Of a stretch of DNA of 64,000 nucleotides, positions 27,309 through 36,149 are shown in pieces. Made by a program: the position numbers and the translations under genes. The notes under the pieces were generated by a model. The model saw only the letters and a program-made list of their open reading frames with translations, did no database searches and was not told the DNA's origin. Origin of the DNA: Aeromicrobium sp. (lineage in GTDB: Bacteria > Actinomycetota > Actinomycetes > Propionibacteriales > Nocardioidaceae); assembly GCF_023146395.1 (NCBI RefSeq), contig NZ_JAGLCD010000008.1, forward strand, positions 124,001 through 188,000. Reading direction: 5' to 3'. The first letter of the stretch is position 1, and every line of letters starts with the position of its first letter.

Positions 27309-28646
27309 TCAGCGATGGAGGGAGCGGCGGGCCTTGCCGGTGTCGTCGCGCAGCGGCGTGGACGTCGTCTCGAGGGAGCGGGGGCGCTTCTCGGGGTCGA
27401 GGCGGGAGCGCACCCAGGCCAGGAGCTCGCCGGGGTCCGCGGCTGACTCCGCGACGACGTGCACGACCTCGCCGAGACCAGGATCGGGCCGCCCGACGGC
27501 CACCGACGACAGCACCGCCGGATGCGCGTCGACGACCGCCTCGACGTCGGCCGGGTGCACCGTGACGCCCCCCGTCGTGATCGCGTCGTCGAGCCGGTCC
27601 GCCACGAACACGTACCCGCCGTCGTCGATCCAGCCTGCGTCCCCGAGCCCGTGCCAGCCGGGCAGCCCGCCGTCGCGCCGCATCAGCAGCTCGCCGACCT
27701 CCCCCGGAGCGCACGTCGACCCGTCCGGACGCACCGCGCGGAACCGGGAGCCGGCGACCGGCCGTCCCACCGAACCGGGGTGCTCGAGCCACTCGTCGCC
27801 GCGGATCATCGTGAGCCCCTGCGCCTCGGTGCCCGCATACACCTCGACGACCCGCTCGGCGCCGAGCCAGCCGATCCAGTCCCGCTTGAGCGGCTCAGGA
27901 CACCGCGCCGCCAGGTGCATCACGGAGTGGAGCGAGGAGACGTCGGTCGACGCCCGCGACGGGTGCTCCCAGATCCGCGCCATCGTGGTCGGCACGAGCA
28001 TCGTCCAGCCCACCCGACGACGGCCGATCGCGGCCAGCGCCGCGCCCGCGTCGAACTGCGGCAGCACGACGAGCTCGTGGCCCGTCATGAGTCCGCGCAT
28101 CGCGTAGACGAACGGCGCGGCGTGGAACAACGGACCCGACACGAGCTGCACGACGTCGCGCGGCACGAACGGGGCCACCACGCCGTCCGGGTCGACGATC
28201 GACGGGTGCGGGTCGCGCAGCAGCTTCGGCATGCCCGTGCTCCCGCTCGAGGTCGGCGCCTTCCAGGAGGACGCCACCGCGTCCGGGAGGGGCCGGTCGT
28301 CGGTCGCGGTGATCCGGACGGGCCGGTCCACGACCAGCCGGGGCGACACGAGCTCCAGCAGACGGGCACGTTCAGCCGGCGGCAGGCGGGGCGACAACGG
28401 CTGCGGCGTCGCCCCGAGCTTCCACGCCGCGACGCAGGCGAGCACGACGTCGAGCCCGTTCGGCAGGCTCACCGTGACGAGGTCGTCGACCCCCACCCCG
28501 TCGTCCGCCCAGGTCCGGGCCAGGCGGTTCCCGAGCGACTCCAGCTCGGCCCGGGTCACGACCCGCTCCCCCACCGTGATGGCCGGCCGGTCGGGCTCGC
28601 GCTCGGCCAGGAGCGTGAACGCGCGCCCGATCGGCATGCGCGTCAT
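27309..28646 (-). CDS. AMP-dependent acyl ligase of the nitrilase operon
   Basis: An ANL-superfamily adenylating enzyme of 445 residues, resembling o-succinylbenzoate- or fatty-acid-CoA ligases. The P-loop reads SSGSTGMPKLL, the A5 region EVYAGTEAQGL, the hinge GGYVFVADRLDDAITTGG, and the C-terminal Lys is in LRDDTGKARRSL. It should activate a carboxylate as an acyl-AMP. ATG 28646 overlaps the glycosyltransferase stop (ATGA). I know no fixed ligase in this cluster type, so its carboxylate may be a product of the nitrilase step; that is inference. Confidence 0.82.
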   Translation of the reverse strand: MTRMPIGRAFTLLAEREPDRPAITVGERVVTRAELESLGNRLARTWADDGVGVDDLVTVSLPNGLDVVLACVAAWKLGATPQPLSPRLPPAERARLLELVSPRLVVDRPVRITATDDRPLPDAVASSWKAPTSSGSTGMPKLLRDPHPSIVDPDGVVAPFVPRDVVQLVSGPLFHAAPFVYAMRGLMTGHELVVLPQFDAGAALAAIGRRRVGWTMLVPTTMARIWEHPSRASTDVSSLHSVMHLAARCPEPLKRDWIGWLGAERVVEVYAGTEAQGLTMIRGDEWLEHPGSVGRPVAGSRFRAVRPDGSTCAPGEVGELLMRRDGGLPGWHGLGDAGWIDDGGYVFVADRLDDAITTGGVTVHPADVEAVVDAHPAVLSSVAVGRPDPGLGEVVHVVAESAADPGELLAWVRSRLDPEKRPRSLETTSTPLRDDTGKARRSLHR

Positions 28647-29779
28647 CGGGCGGGCAGGCGACCTGCGAGGTGCGCCTCGTAGAAGGCGACGTGCGACCGG
28701 GCCGCCCGCTCCCACGTGTAGCTGCGCGCGAGCGCCCGGCCCACCGAGGGAGGCGGCGGCGAGGTCACGGCGGTCGCGAGCGCGGCGGCGATCCCGAGCG
28801 GCGAGTCGGCGTAGGCGACGGCCGACCCGAAGACCTCCCGCAGCACCGGCAGGTCGCGCGCCACGACGGGCACACCCGCAGCCAGGGCCTCCATCGCGGC
28901 GAGCCCGAAGCCCTCCTTGGTCGAGACGAAGGCGAGGGCCTCGGCCTGCGCGACGAGCGAGGGCAGGTCGACGTGGTCGACGGCACCGAGCACCTCGTGG
29001 TCGACCGCGAGCTGACCCGCGCGACGCTCGAACTCACGGCGGTAGTCGCGGTAGTCGAACAAGGTCTCACCGCCGGCGAAGACGAGCCGCAGCTCGGGTC
29101 GTCGCCGCCGGAGCATCGCGTAGGCCTCGAGCAGGTCGATGCTGCCCTTGCGCGGCTCGATCCCGCCCAGCGCCAGGACGTAGGGCCCGAGCTTGTCCGC
29201 CCACCGCGTGCGACCGGCCGTGTCGGCGGCGCCCGCCTCGAAGCGCTCCGCGTCGACCCCGTTCGCGATGACGCTCGGCGCGAGCCCCCACCCCTGGCGG
29301 ACCTCGGCCGCGACGGCCTCGGACACGCAGATCCGCGCCGCGGGTCGCGTCACGGCCCGTTCGTGGCACGCGGCCAGCTCGGGGGTCGTGAACGTGTCGA
29401 GGTGGTGGATCGTCCGCACGCACGGCACTCCGGCGGCCATCACGGCGTTGGCGCTGATGCAGTCCTGGGCGTGCACGACGTCATAGCCGGTCCGGACCCG
29501 GGCGAACGCCTCGGCCAGCGCGGCGATCGACCGCAGGATCCGGGCGCCGACCTCCTCGCCGTCGACCCCCGGGAACGGCACCGCGTGCACCGTGACCGCG
29601 GGATCGACCGGTCGGAAGAAGCCCACGTCACCGCCCCGCGCGAGGGTCCACACGTGCACGTCGTGGCCGAGTGCCGCGAGCGCCTCCGCGAGTGCGAGCG
29701 TGTGGACCACGCCGCCGCGTGGCTTGGAGGAGTACGTCAGCAACGCGATGCGCAGCTCGCCCTGGGCTCCGGTCGTCAT
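28643..29779 (-). CDS. MSMEG_0565-family GT4 glycosyltransferase
   Basis: A GT-B fold sugar transferase of 378 residues. The N-terminal domain begins RIALLTYSSKPRGGVVHTLALAEAL. The C-terminal nucleotide-sugar site has the GT4 motif KEGFGLAAMEALAAGVPVV (E-x7-E). Its place in the cluster identifies it as the MSMEG_0565-type enzyme found in part of the known clusters, which suggests the final product is glycosylated. The ATG overlaps the stop of the upstream nitrilase-fold gene. Confidence 0.87.
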   Translation of the reverse strand: MTTGAQGELRIALLTYSSKPRGGVVHTLALAEALAALGHDVHVWTLARGGDVGFFRPVDPAVTVHAVPFPGVDGEEVGARILRSIAALAEAFARVRTGYDVVHAQDCISANAVMAAGVPCVRTIHHLDTFTTPELAACHERAVTRPAARICVSEAVAAEVRQGWGLAPSVIANGVDAERFEAGAADTAGRTRWADKLGPYVLALGGIEPRKGSIDLLEAYAMLRRRRPELRLVFAGGETLFDYRDYRREFERRAGQLAVDHEVLGAVDHVDLPSLVAQAEALAFVSTKEGFGLAAMEALAAGVPVVARDLPVLREVFGSAVAYADSPLGIAAALATAVTSPPPPSVGRALARSYTWERAARSHVAFYEAHLAGRLPAR

Positions 29780-30618
29780 CGGGACCCGCCCGGCCCGTAG
29801 CTGCTCGGGCTGAGCTCCTGGAGGTGGTGCAGGATCCGCCGCGAGCGCGCGATCTCGAGCGCGACGTCGACCTCGGCGACCGCCAGGGCGCCCTTCGACC
29901 AGGTGCGGGCCAGCACGTCGCCCCCGGGCCCGACGACCTTGGCCTGGCCGAGGAACCGCAGCCCGCCCATGACCCCGGTCTGGTTCGACGAGACCCACAC
30001 GACCTGGTTCTCGGCCGCCCGCGCGCTGTCGTACAGGTCGAACAGTCGCGACTGACGGTCCTGCGGCAGTCGCGAGGCGCGGTCGGTGACGCTCGCGGGC
30101 CACGCCGACAGGCAGGCGATGACCTGGGCCCCGTCGAGCGCGAGCGTGCGCGCCGACTCCGGGAAGGTCTTGTCGTAGTCGATCAGCATCCCCAGGCGAC
30201 CCACCGGGGTGTCGAACGCCGCGAACGCGTCCCCGGCGGCGTAGACGAGCGACTCGCCCGCCGGCTGGTGCACCTTCCGGTGCCGGCCCAGGACGCCGTC
30301 ACCCGTGACGCAGAGCGCCGCGTTGTGGTGCCGGAGCTCCCCGTCAGCGACGGTCTCCTCGGTGTAGCCGAAGCACACGACCATGTCCTCGGCCATGGCC
30401 GCGACCTGCTGGACCTCGGCCGAGCCCTCGGCGAAGGCCGGTGGCAGGGCGTCCGGGTCCGGGCTGCGCAGGTCGGCCAGGTACCCGCCGAGCGTCGCGT
30501 CGGGCAGGACCAGCAGGTCGACGCCCGCCTCGCGGGCGTCACCGATGATGCCCGCGATCTTCTCGAGGGCCCGGGGGACGTCACGCCCGAAGTGCGCGGC
30601 GACGGCGGCGAGGCGCAC
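29776..30618 (-). CDS. nitrilase-fold pseudoenzyme paralogue
   Basis: A 280-residue carbon-nitrogen hydrolase fold protein, clearly paralogous to the nitrilase at 32188 (both share HRKVHQP, TPVGR.GMLI.YDK.FPE, KVVGPGGDVLA). Lys115 of the triad is kept, but the Glu is Asp40 (LPDATLGGY, codon GAC at 30499-30501) and the nucleophilic Cys is Asp147 (MLIDYDK, GAC at 30178-30180). Loss of Cys should abolish nitrilase or amidase chemistry. The frame is intact and coupled within the operon, so it is probably kept as a structural or regulatory partner of the active nitrilase. Confidence 0.85.
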   Translation of the reverse strand: MRLAAVAAHFGRDVPRALEKIAGIIGDAREAGVDLLVLPDATLGGYLADLRSPDPDALPPAFAEGSAEVQQVAAMAEDMVVCFGYTEETVADGELRHHNAALCVTGDGVLGRHRKVHQPAGESLVYAAGDAFAAFDTPVGRLGMLIDYDKTFPESARTLALDGAQVIACLSAWPASVTDRASRLPQDRQSRLFDLYDSARAAENQVVWVSSNQTGVMGGLRFLGQAKVVGPGGDVLARTWSKGALAVAEVDVALEIARSRRILHHLQELSPSSYGPGGSR

Positions 30619-30621
30619 GGT

Positions 30622-31875
30622 CTAGTGCCGGGCCGAGGCGGGCTGCCGCGCCCCGACGATGGCGTGGAAGACGTGCTCGGCGTCGCGGGCGATGCCGGCG
30701 AAGCGTCCCGAGCCCCACGTGTGCATCCACGGCAGCCCGAGGAAGTACAGCCCCGGCACCGACGTGATCCCGCGCGTCTGGGTGGGCGCCGCGGCACCGT
30801 CGAAGACCCCGACCTTGACCCAGCGGTAGTCGGGCCGGTAGCCGATGCCCCAGACGATCGAGGTGATGCCGGCCTCCGCGAGGTCGAGCATCCGTGGCTC
30901 GTGGTCGGGCGTCCAGACCGGTTCGTACTGACCGCCCGGCGGCGCGTCGATGCCCTCGCGCTCGATGAACGCGTCGATGTCGCGGCAGATCGAGTTGTAG
31001 ACCGCGTCCGCGGAGTCCAGCGCCGCCGTCATGGTGGGCTCGAAGGACAGCCGGGTGCCCTCGGCGCCGGACATCAGGCCGTAGAGCCGCATGCCCTCGA
31101 CGGCGAACTGGCGCAGGTCGATGTCGCGACCGCCCTCGCGTCCCGTGACGTAGTGGTTGGTCTTCTCCCGCGCCGCCCGGCCGCCGGGATACTGCTGCAC
31201 CGGGGTGTCGTAGAGGCCCATGTCGGACAGCCAGGTCATGCAGTCGCGGCCCCGGTAGAAGCGCGCGACGCGGGGCGCGTCGCCCAGTGCGAGATGGACC
31301 GCGCGGCCCTCGAGGTGCAGGTCCTCGGCGATCTGCGCCCCCGACTGGCCCGAGCCGACCACCAGGACCTCACCGTCCGGCAGCTGGGCCGCGTTGCGGT
31401 AGTCGGCCGAGTGCACCTGGGTGATCGACGGGTCGATGCCCGCGGCGAAGGGCGGCACGATCGGCAGGTGGTAGCCGCCCGTGGCGAGCACCACGTGCTC
31501 GGCCTCGAGCAGCTCCTCGCCGCCGGGCCCCTGGAGGGTGAGCTCGAACCCGCCGCCCTCGCGCTCGGTCAGCAGCGTCACCGCGGTGTGCTCACGCACC
31601 GGCGGGTCGAAGCTCGCGACGTAGCCCGCGAGCCAGGCCGCCACCTCCTCGCGGTTCATGAATCCATCGGGGTCGTCGCCGTCGTAGGCGTAGCCGGGAA
31701 GGCGGCAGTGCCAGTTCGGTGTCACGAGCGTGAAGTTGTCCCACCGCCGATCGGTCCACTCGTGGGCCGTGGTGGAGGCCTCGAGCAGCACGTGCTCGAC
31801 GCCTTCGCGGGTCAGGAACCAGCTGACCGACAGACCGGCCTGGCCGGCTCCGACGATCGCGACGGGGATGCTCAT
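30622..31875 (-). CDS. MSMEG_0569-family flavin-dependent oxidoreductase
   Basis: FAD/NAD(P)H monooxygenase-like flavoprotein of 417 residues. The FAD site is VAIVGAGQAGLSVSWFL, and the second Rossmann motif VLVVGSGQSGAQIAEDL binds NAD(P)H. ATGGYHLP and the GIGYRPDYRW strand complete the fold. It is a fixed member of the sll0783/MSMEG_057x clusters and presumably oxidises a nitrogen-containing intermediate. The ATG overlaps the 0570-type stop, and it ends 3 bases before the pseudo-nitrilase start. Confidence 0.88.
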   Translation of the reverse strand: MSIPVAIVGAGQAGLSVSWFLTREGVEHVLLEASTTAHEWTDRRWDNFTLVTPNWHCRLPGYAYDGDDPDGFMNREEVAAWLAGYVASFDPPVREHTAVTLLTEREGGGFELTLQGPGGEELLEAEHVVLATGGYHLPIVPPFAAGIDPSITQVHSADYRNAAQLPDGEVLVVGSGQSGAQIAEDLHLEGRAVHLALGDAPRVARFYRGRDCMTWLSDMGLYDTPVQQYPGGRAAREKTNHYVTGREGGRDIDLRQFAVEGMRLYGLMSGAEGTRLSFEPTMTAALDSADAVYNSICRDIDAFIEREGIDAPPGGQYEPVWTPDHEPRMLDLAEAGITSIVWGIGYRPDYRWVKVGVFDGAAAPTQTRGITSVPGLYFLGLPWMHTWGSGRFAGIARDAEHVFHAIVGARQPASARH

Positions 31876-32195
31876 GACGACTCCTGGGCAGCGGACACTG
31901 AGGTCTCGGGGAGGGGCGGCTGCATGTCGAGGACCTCGACGAGGTCGGCGGGCGCGAAGCCCGCCGCGGTGGCACGGATCTGCTCGAACGAGGCCGCCGA
32001 GGCGGTGCAGGCGAAGCCGTACCGCGCCCGCACCCGCTCGCTGGCCTCGGCCAGCGCCGCCTGCGACCGGCGGGTGAAGTCGTCGACCCGGTACGTCGCG
32101 CCCGGGGCGAGGTGGTCGTGCATCACGAGCGACGGGGAGTAGCAGTCGGCGACGCGACCATCGGGCCAGCGCACGGTCACGGTCATCTCAGGCAT
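31872..32195 (-). CDS. MSMEG_0570-family nitrogen starvation response protein
   Basis: A small soluble protein of 107 residues. It begins MTVTVRWPDGRVADCYSPSL, with a conserved Cys15-type position, and continues with HLAPGATYRVDDF, features of the MSMEG_0570 family linked to this cluster. No enzyme activity is known. It overlaps the upstream nitrilase by 8 bases and the downstream flavoprotein by 4. Confidence 0.78.
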   Translation of the reverse strand: MPEMTVTVRWPDGRVADCYSPSLVMHDHLAPGATYRVDDFTRRSQAALAEASERVRARYGFACTASAASFEQIRATAAGFAPADLVEVLDMQPPLPETSVSAAQESS

Positions 32196-33036
32196 GGGCC
32201 GGCGCCTTCGTGTAGGTGTCGGGGCGCCGGTCGCGCAGGTGAAACATCGAGCGTCGCGCCGTCGCGAGAGCGGCTTCGACGTCGAGGCCCGCGATCGCCA
32301 GGCCCGCCTCGGTGCCGGTCGTGGCGAGCACGTCGCCGCCCGGACCGACCACCTTGGCGTTGGCCACGAACCGCATCGAACCGAACGTGCCGACCTGGTT
32401 GGCCGCGAGCCACACGATCTGGTTCTCGAGCGCCCGCGCCTGGTCGAAGAGGTTGAACCGCGTGGTCCAACGGTCCTCGGCGATGTCGCTCGCGCCGGCC
32501 GTGCGCGACGAGGGCCAGGCCGAGATGCAGGCCACGATCTCGGCACCGTCGAGGGCCAGGGCCCGGGCCGCCTCGGGGAAGGCCTTGTCGTAGCAGATCA
32601 GCATTCCGACGCGACCGACCGGCGTCTCGAAGGTCTCGTAGACGTCACCGGCCTGGTAGTAGAGGTTCTCCCCGAGCGGTTGGTGCACCTTGCGGTGCAC
32701 GCCGATCACGCCGTCGCCGGTGAGCGCGGCGGCGGAGTTGTACCGGGTGGGCCCGTCGGCCTCGCAGAAGCCGACGACGACGGTCATGTCGCCCGCGATC
32801 TCGGCGACCCGGCGCAGCTCGGGACCGTCCAGGTCGAGCACGGGCGGGAGGGAGTCGGGCCCGTCCCCGTCGGTGTGCAGGGTCGAGAGGTAGCCACCGA
32901 GCGCCGCCTCGGGCAACGCCAGGAGCGCGACGTCGCGCGATCGCGCCTCGGCGACCAGGTGGGTGATCTGGGCGTAGGCCTCGTCGAGGTCGCGCCCGAA
33001 GTTGGCGGCCGCGGCGGCCAGGTGGGTCATGGTCAT
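32188..33036 (-). CDS. Sll0784/Nit1-type nitrilase
   Basis: Carbon-nitrogen hydrolase of 282 residues with a complete catalytic triad: Glu43 (LLALPEAALGGY), Lys116 (HRKVHQPLGEN) and Cys148 (GMLICYDKAFPE). This family hydrolyses nitriles (R-CN) or amides to acids and ammonia. Nit1-type genes are the core of nit1C clusters, which in Pseudomonas are linked to growth on cyanide. ATG 33036 overlaps the GNAT-AIR stop. Substrate here is not known; a bound partner may be the inactive paralogue at 29776. Confidence 0.9.
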   Translation of the reverse strand: MTMTHLAAAAANFGRDLDEAYAQITHLVAEARSRDVALLALPEAALGGYLSTLHTDGDGPDSLPPVLDLDGPELRRVAEIAGDMTVVVGFCEADGPTRYNSAAALTGDGVIGVHRKVHQPLGENLYYQAGDVYETFETPVGRVGMLICYDKAFPEAARALALDGAEIVACISAWPSSRTAGASDIAEDRWTTRFNLFDQARALENQIVWLAANQVGTFGSMRFVANAKVVGPGGDVLATTGTEAGLAIAGLDVEAALATARRSMFHLRDRRPDTYTKAPAHA

Positions 33037-34496
33037 GCGGAGAGCCCTTCCGTGAGGTGCTCCGTCGCGGGGCCCAGCCCCGTGACGGTGCCGGCGATCG
33101 TGGAGGTCACGAGGCCGTCGGGCCAGCGCAGGTCGACCCCGCGGCCCTCGGTCAGCCGTCCGCAGACGGCGGTGTCGACGTGCGGCGGCAGTGCCGCCCG
33201 TGCCGGGGTGCGCTCGGCCGAGATCATCGCGAAACCCGGGAAGCAGGTAAGCCAGTCGCCAGCCTTCGCCGCGGTCGGCATGGGGATCTTCGCGACCTCG
33301 AGCACGGCCTTGCACCCGCTGGCCTCGGCGAGCATGCCGGTGGTGCCGATGACGCCGGTCATGCTGACGTCCTTGGCGGCGGTCGGGTGCAGCGCCGGCA
33401 CCACGTCGGCCAGGGCCCGCAGCTCGTCGGCCGACCGGTGCGAGGAGCTGTCCCACTGCAATCCGGTGTACCCGGGCCGCCAGCCCCCGCCCAGGTCGGC
33501 CGTGAGTCGCAGCGACTCGCCGGGGCGGCCTCCGCCGCCGGGGACCGGGTGGTCGGCGCGACCCAGGGCCGTGACGCTGAGCGACGCCGGCACGCCGAGC
33601 TGGGTGTGCCCGCCGAGCACCGGGACGCCCCAGGCCTGCGAGGCGGCGCGCAGGCCCCGGACGATGCGCCGGGCGAACGACGCGTCGCGGGCGCCCACGG
33701 CGTCGAGCAGGCCGACGGGCGCGGCACCCATCGCCGAGATGTCGTTGAGATTGACCAGGACCGCGCACCACCCGGCCCACTCCGGGTCGCGCTCGACCAT
33801 CGACGGCAGGATCGCGTCGCACGCGGCGAGCAGGTCGGACCCGGGCACCGGGGCGGCGTCGTCGCCGACGAAGCCGTCGGGCGCCCCGAGGCCGTCGGTC
33901 CCCAGACCGTCGAGGACTGCGCCGAGCGCAGCCTTCGTGGCCCGGGCGAGGCGCTCGACGCGGTCGATCGGCCAGAGCATGTGCACGTGCGGGCGCCCGT
34001 GCACGTCGAGCGTCCCGAGGGTCGTCCAGCCGAGCCGGGCGAACAAGGGCTCGTTCTGCGCCTGCACCGTGGCGTCGAAGCGCAGGGCGCCCTCAACCTC
34101 GGCTCGGGCGCAGGCCGCGCGGACCAGCGCACCGCCGATGCCTCCGCGGACGCCTGCGTGGGCGCGTGCCGCGGCGCTGACCGCCAGCCGACTGCCCGAC
34201 CACCAGCCGATGTCGCGTCCCTCGACCGCGGGCGCGATCCGGACGCCGCCGAGCACGGCCCCCTCCGGCGTCCGCGCCACCAGGACGATCGTGCGGGGGT
34301 CGTCGTCGACGCGATCGGCGTCGTGAGCGGCGAAGATCCCCTGCTCGGCCACGAACACGTCGCGTCGCAGCGCCCGGTAGGCGTCGAGATCGGCGCGCGA
34401 GTGCGCTTGCTCGACCAGGAAGGTCGGGGCGGGCGAGGGCCGCGTGCCGGTCAGGATGCCCCGGTCGAGGTCTCCCGCCGTCGTCACGTCGGCCAT
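33033..34496 (-). CDS. GNAT acetyltransferase fused to AIR-synthase-like domain
   Basis: A 487-residue fusion. Residues ~15-160 are a GNAT domain (AYRALRRDVFVAEQGIF, then the acetyl-CoA loop HAGVRGGIGGALVRAA) of the MSMEG_0567/Sll0786 type. Residues ~165-487 resemble PurM/ThiL-fold ATP-binding proteins (DAILPSMVERDPEWAGWCAVLVNLNDISAMGA cut across the substrate site, VLGGHTQLG), which corresponds to Sll0787 as a separate gene in Synechocystis. The fusion links acylation with an ATP-dependent ring-closing or phosphorylating step. ATG 34496 begins one base after the radical SAM stop; a GTG nine bases upstream is an alternative. Confidence 0.87.
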   Translation of the reverse strand: MADVTTAGDLDRGILTGTRPSPAPTFLVEQAHSRADLDAYRALRRDVFVAEQGIFAAHDADRVDDDPRTIVLVARTPEGAVLGGVRIAPAVEGRDIGWWSGSRLAVSAAARAHAGVRGGIGGALVRAACARAEVEGALRFDATVQAQNEPLFARLGWTTLGTLDVHGRPHVHMLWPIDRVERLARATKAALGAVLDGLGTDGLGAPDGFVGDDAAPVPGSDLLAACDAILPSMVERDPEWAGWCAVLVNLNDISAMGAAPVGLLDAVGARDASFARRIVRGLRAASQAWGVPVLGGHTQLGVPASLSVTALGRADHPVPGGGGRPGESLRLTADLGGGWRPGYTGLQWDSSSHRSADELRALADVVPALHPTAAKDVSMTGVIGTTGMLAEASGCKAVLEVAKIPMPTAAKAGDWLTCFPGFAMISAERTPARAALPPHVDTAVCGRLTEGRGVDLRWPDGLVTSTIAGTVTGLGPATEHLTEGLSA

Positions 34497-34497
34497 G

Positions 34498-35586
34498 TCA
34501 GGCACCTTCGCTCTGCAGGACGCTGCAGGCTCCGCACGCGGCGCATCCCGCGGCCTGGTCCGACCCGTGCATGCCGGCCTCCATCAGCGCGTGGGCGACC
34601 CGGCGCGTGACGTCCTGCAGCACCGGCGCCGCCGGTGGGGGCACCCGGTCGACATCGGTCGCGAGCGTGCCGGCCAGCGGGCGGAAGGGCACGACGAACG
34701 GGTAGACGCCCAGGTCGATGAGCTCCTGGGCCGCCTCGACCATCTCGTCGGGGTCCTCGCCGAGACCGACCAGCAGGTAGGTCGAGACCTGGTTGTGGCC
34801 GAAGACCCGCACGGCCTCCTTCCACGCCGCGCGGTACTCGTCGAGCGGGACCTGTGCCTTGCCCGGCATCCAGCGTCGGCGCACGCCGTCGTCCATCGAC
34901 TCCACGTGGATGCCGATCGACCGGGCGCCCGCCTCGTACAGGTCGGTGATGGTCTGCAGGTCGGCCGGAGGCTCGCACTGCACCTGGATCGCGAGGTCGG
35001 GCAGCACCGCGCGGACGGCCCGGACGCAGCGCGCCAGGTGGGTCGCGCCCCGGTCGCGGCCGTTCGACGTCCCGGTGGTCATGACCATCTGCGTGATGCC
35101 GTCGAGGTCGTGCGCAGCCTTGGCGACCTCGGCGATCTGCGCGGGCGTCTTGACCGCGATGGTCGAGCCCGCCTCGAGCGACTTCTCGATCGCGCAGAAC
35201 CGGCACCGTTCGGCCTCGTCGTACCGCACGCACGTCTGCACGACGGTCGTCGCGAGGACGTGAGCCGAGTGCAGCCGGGCGATCTTCTCGTACGAGACTC
35301 CGTCAGCCGTCTCGAGGTCGTAGAACGCCGGGCGGCGCACCGGCTCCACGCCGAGGCCGGTGTCGGCCCCGTCGAGGAGCAGGCGCCCCCGGTTGATCGT
35401 GAACGGGCTGTCGGGGTTGATCGGGACCGCGGTCCCGATCCCCCCGAGCAGCACGTGACCGTCGTCGCTCGGTCCCGCGCCCGACTGCCGGCTGACCGGC
35501 GCATCGAGCAGTCGGATGCCCGAGATGGCGACATCGACTCGAGTGCTGGTGCGGGTCGCTGTGGCTCCGCAGCTGGGCGCGTTCAT
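34498..35586 (-). CDS. MSMEG_0568-family radical SAM protein
   Basis: Radical S-adenosylmethionine enzyme of 362 residues. The 4Fe-4S ligands are Cys119, Cys128 and Cys131, spaced C-x8-C-x2-C (TCVRYDEAERCRFC), unlike the usual C-x3-C-x2-C and closer to BioB/LipA-like variants. Barrel motifs MVMTTGTSNGRDRG and GIHVESMDDGV follow. Three more Cys at 348, 351 and 354 (CAACGAC) could hold an auxiliary cluster. It is the key chemistry of the cluster; the reaction is unknown. GAGGAG precedes the ATG. Confidence 0.88.
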   Translation of the reverse strand: MNAPSCGATATRTSTRVDVAISGIRLLDAPVSRQSGAGPSDDGHVLLGGIGTAVPINPDSPFTINRGRLLLDGADTGLGVEPVRRPAFYDLETADGVSYEKIARLHSAHVLATTVVQTCVRYDEAERCRFCAIEKSLEAGSTIAVKTPAQIAEVAKAAHDLDGITQMVMTTGTSNGRDRGATHLARCVRAVRAVLPDLAIQVQCEPPADLQTITDLYEAGARSIGIHVESMDDGVRRRWMPGKAQVPLDEYRAAWKEAVRVFGHNQVSTYLLVGLGEDPDEMVEAAQELIDLGVYPFVVPFRPLAGTLATDVDRVPPPAAPVLQDVTRRVAHALMEAGMHGSDQAAGCAACGACSVLQSEGA

Positions 35587-35624
35587 GAGCTCTCCTCAGT
35601 CCCTGGTGGGTCGGCCGGTCGGGA

Positions 35625-36149
35625 TCAGAGGTTGTAGACCGAGTTGATGATCGCGCCCTTGCGGGCGTAGTGGATGACCGCGTCCTGCACGTCGAGCGGG
35701 TGCGCCGGGATGACGCCCTCGATCAGGTCCTCCTCGCGGATGCCGTGCAGGGCCAGGCCGAATCGGCAGCAGTACACCGTGCCGCCCTCGGCGATGTAGG
35801 TCTCGAGCGAGGCGTTCATGTTGAGCTCGCCCGGGAACCCTGCGTCGCCGGTGGTCGGGAAGCCGCGGTTGGCCGAGCACGCCAGGGTGCCCGGGCCGTA
35901 GAAGTAGATCGCCGTCTCGAAGCCCTTGCGCAGGGCCCGCGTGGCCTGCAGGATCGCGACGAAGCTGACCGACGACTCGTGCGGGATGCCGTGGATCAGG
36001 GTGAAGTACGACTGGCCCTCCTCGGCCTGGTAGTCGGGGAAGATCTTGGTGGAGCCGTAGAGGTTCGTGCCCTTCGGCAGCGACGGGTGCGCGATCTCGG
36101 CGAGCGAGGCCTCGATGTTGGCGGCGATCTGGTCGTCGATGTCGGTCAT
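35625..36149 (-). CDS. MSMEG_0572/Sll0783-family nitrogen starvation response protein
   Basis: A soluble protein of 174 residues with a DsrE-like look: alternating strands and helices (ETAIYFYGPGTLACSANRGF, EGGTVYCCRFGLALHGI) and Cys residues at strand ends. Its homologue Sll0783 in Synechocystis is induced by nitrogen starvation and affects PHB accumulation. Role here may be sulfur or intermediate handling, which is inference. AGGAG lies before ATG, so the long upstream reading is rejected. Confidence 0.83.
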   Translation of the reverse strand: MTDIDDQIAANIEASLAEIAHPSLPKGTNLYGSTKIFPDYQAEEGQSYFTLIHGIPHESSVSFVAILQATRALRKGFETAIYFYGPGTLACSANRGFPTTGDAGFPGELNMNASLETYIAEGGTVYCCRFGLALHGIREEDLIEGVIPAHPLDVQDAVIHYARKGAIINSVYNL

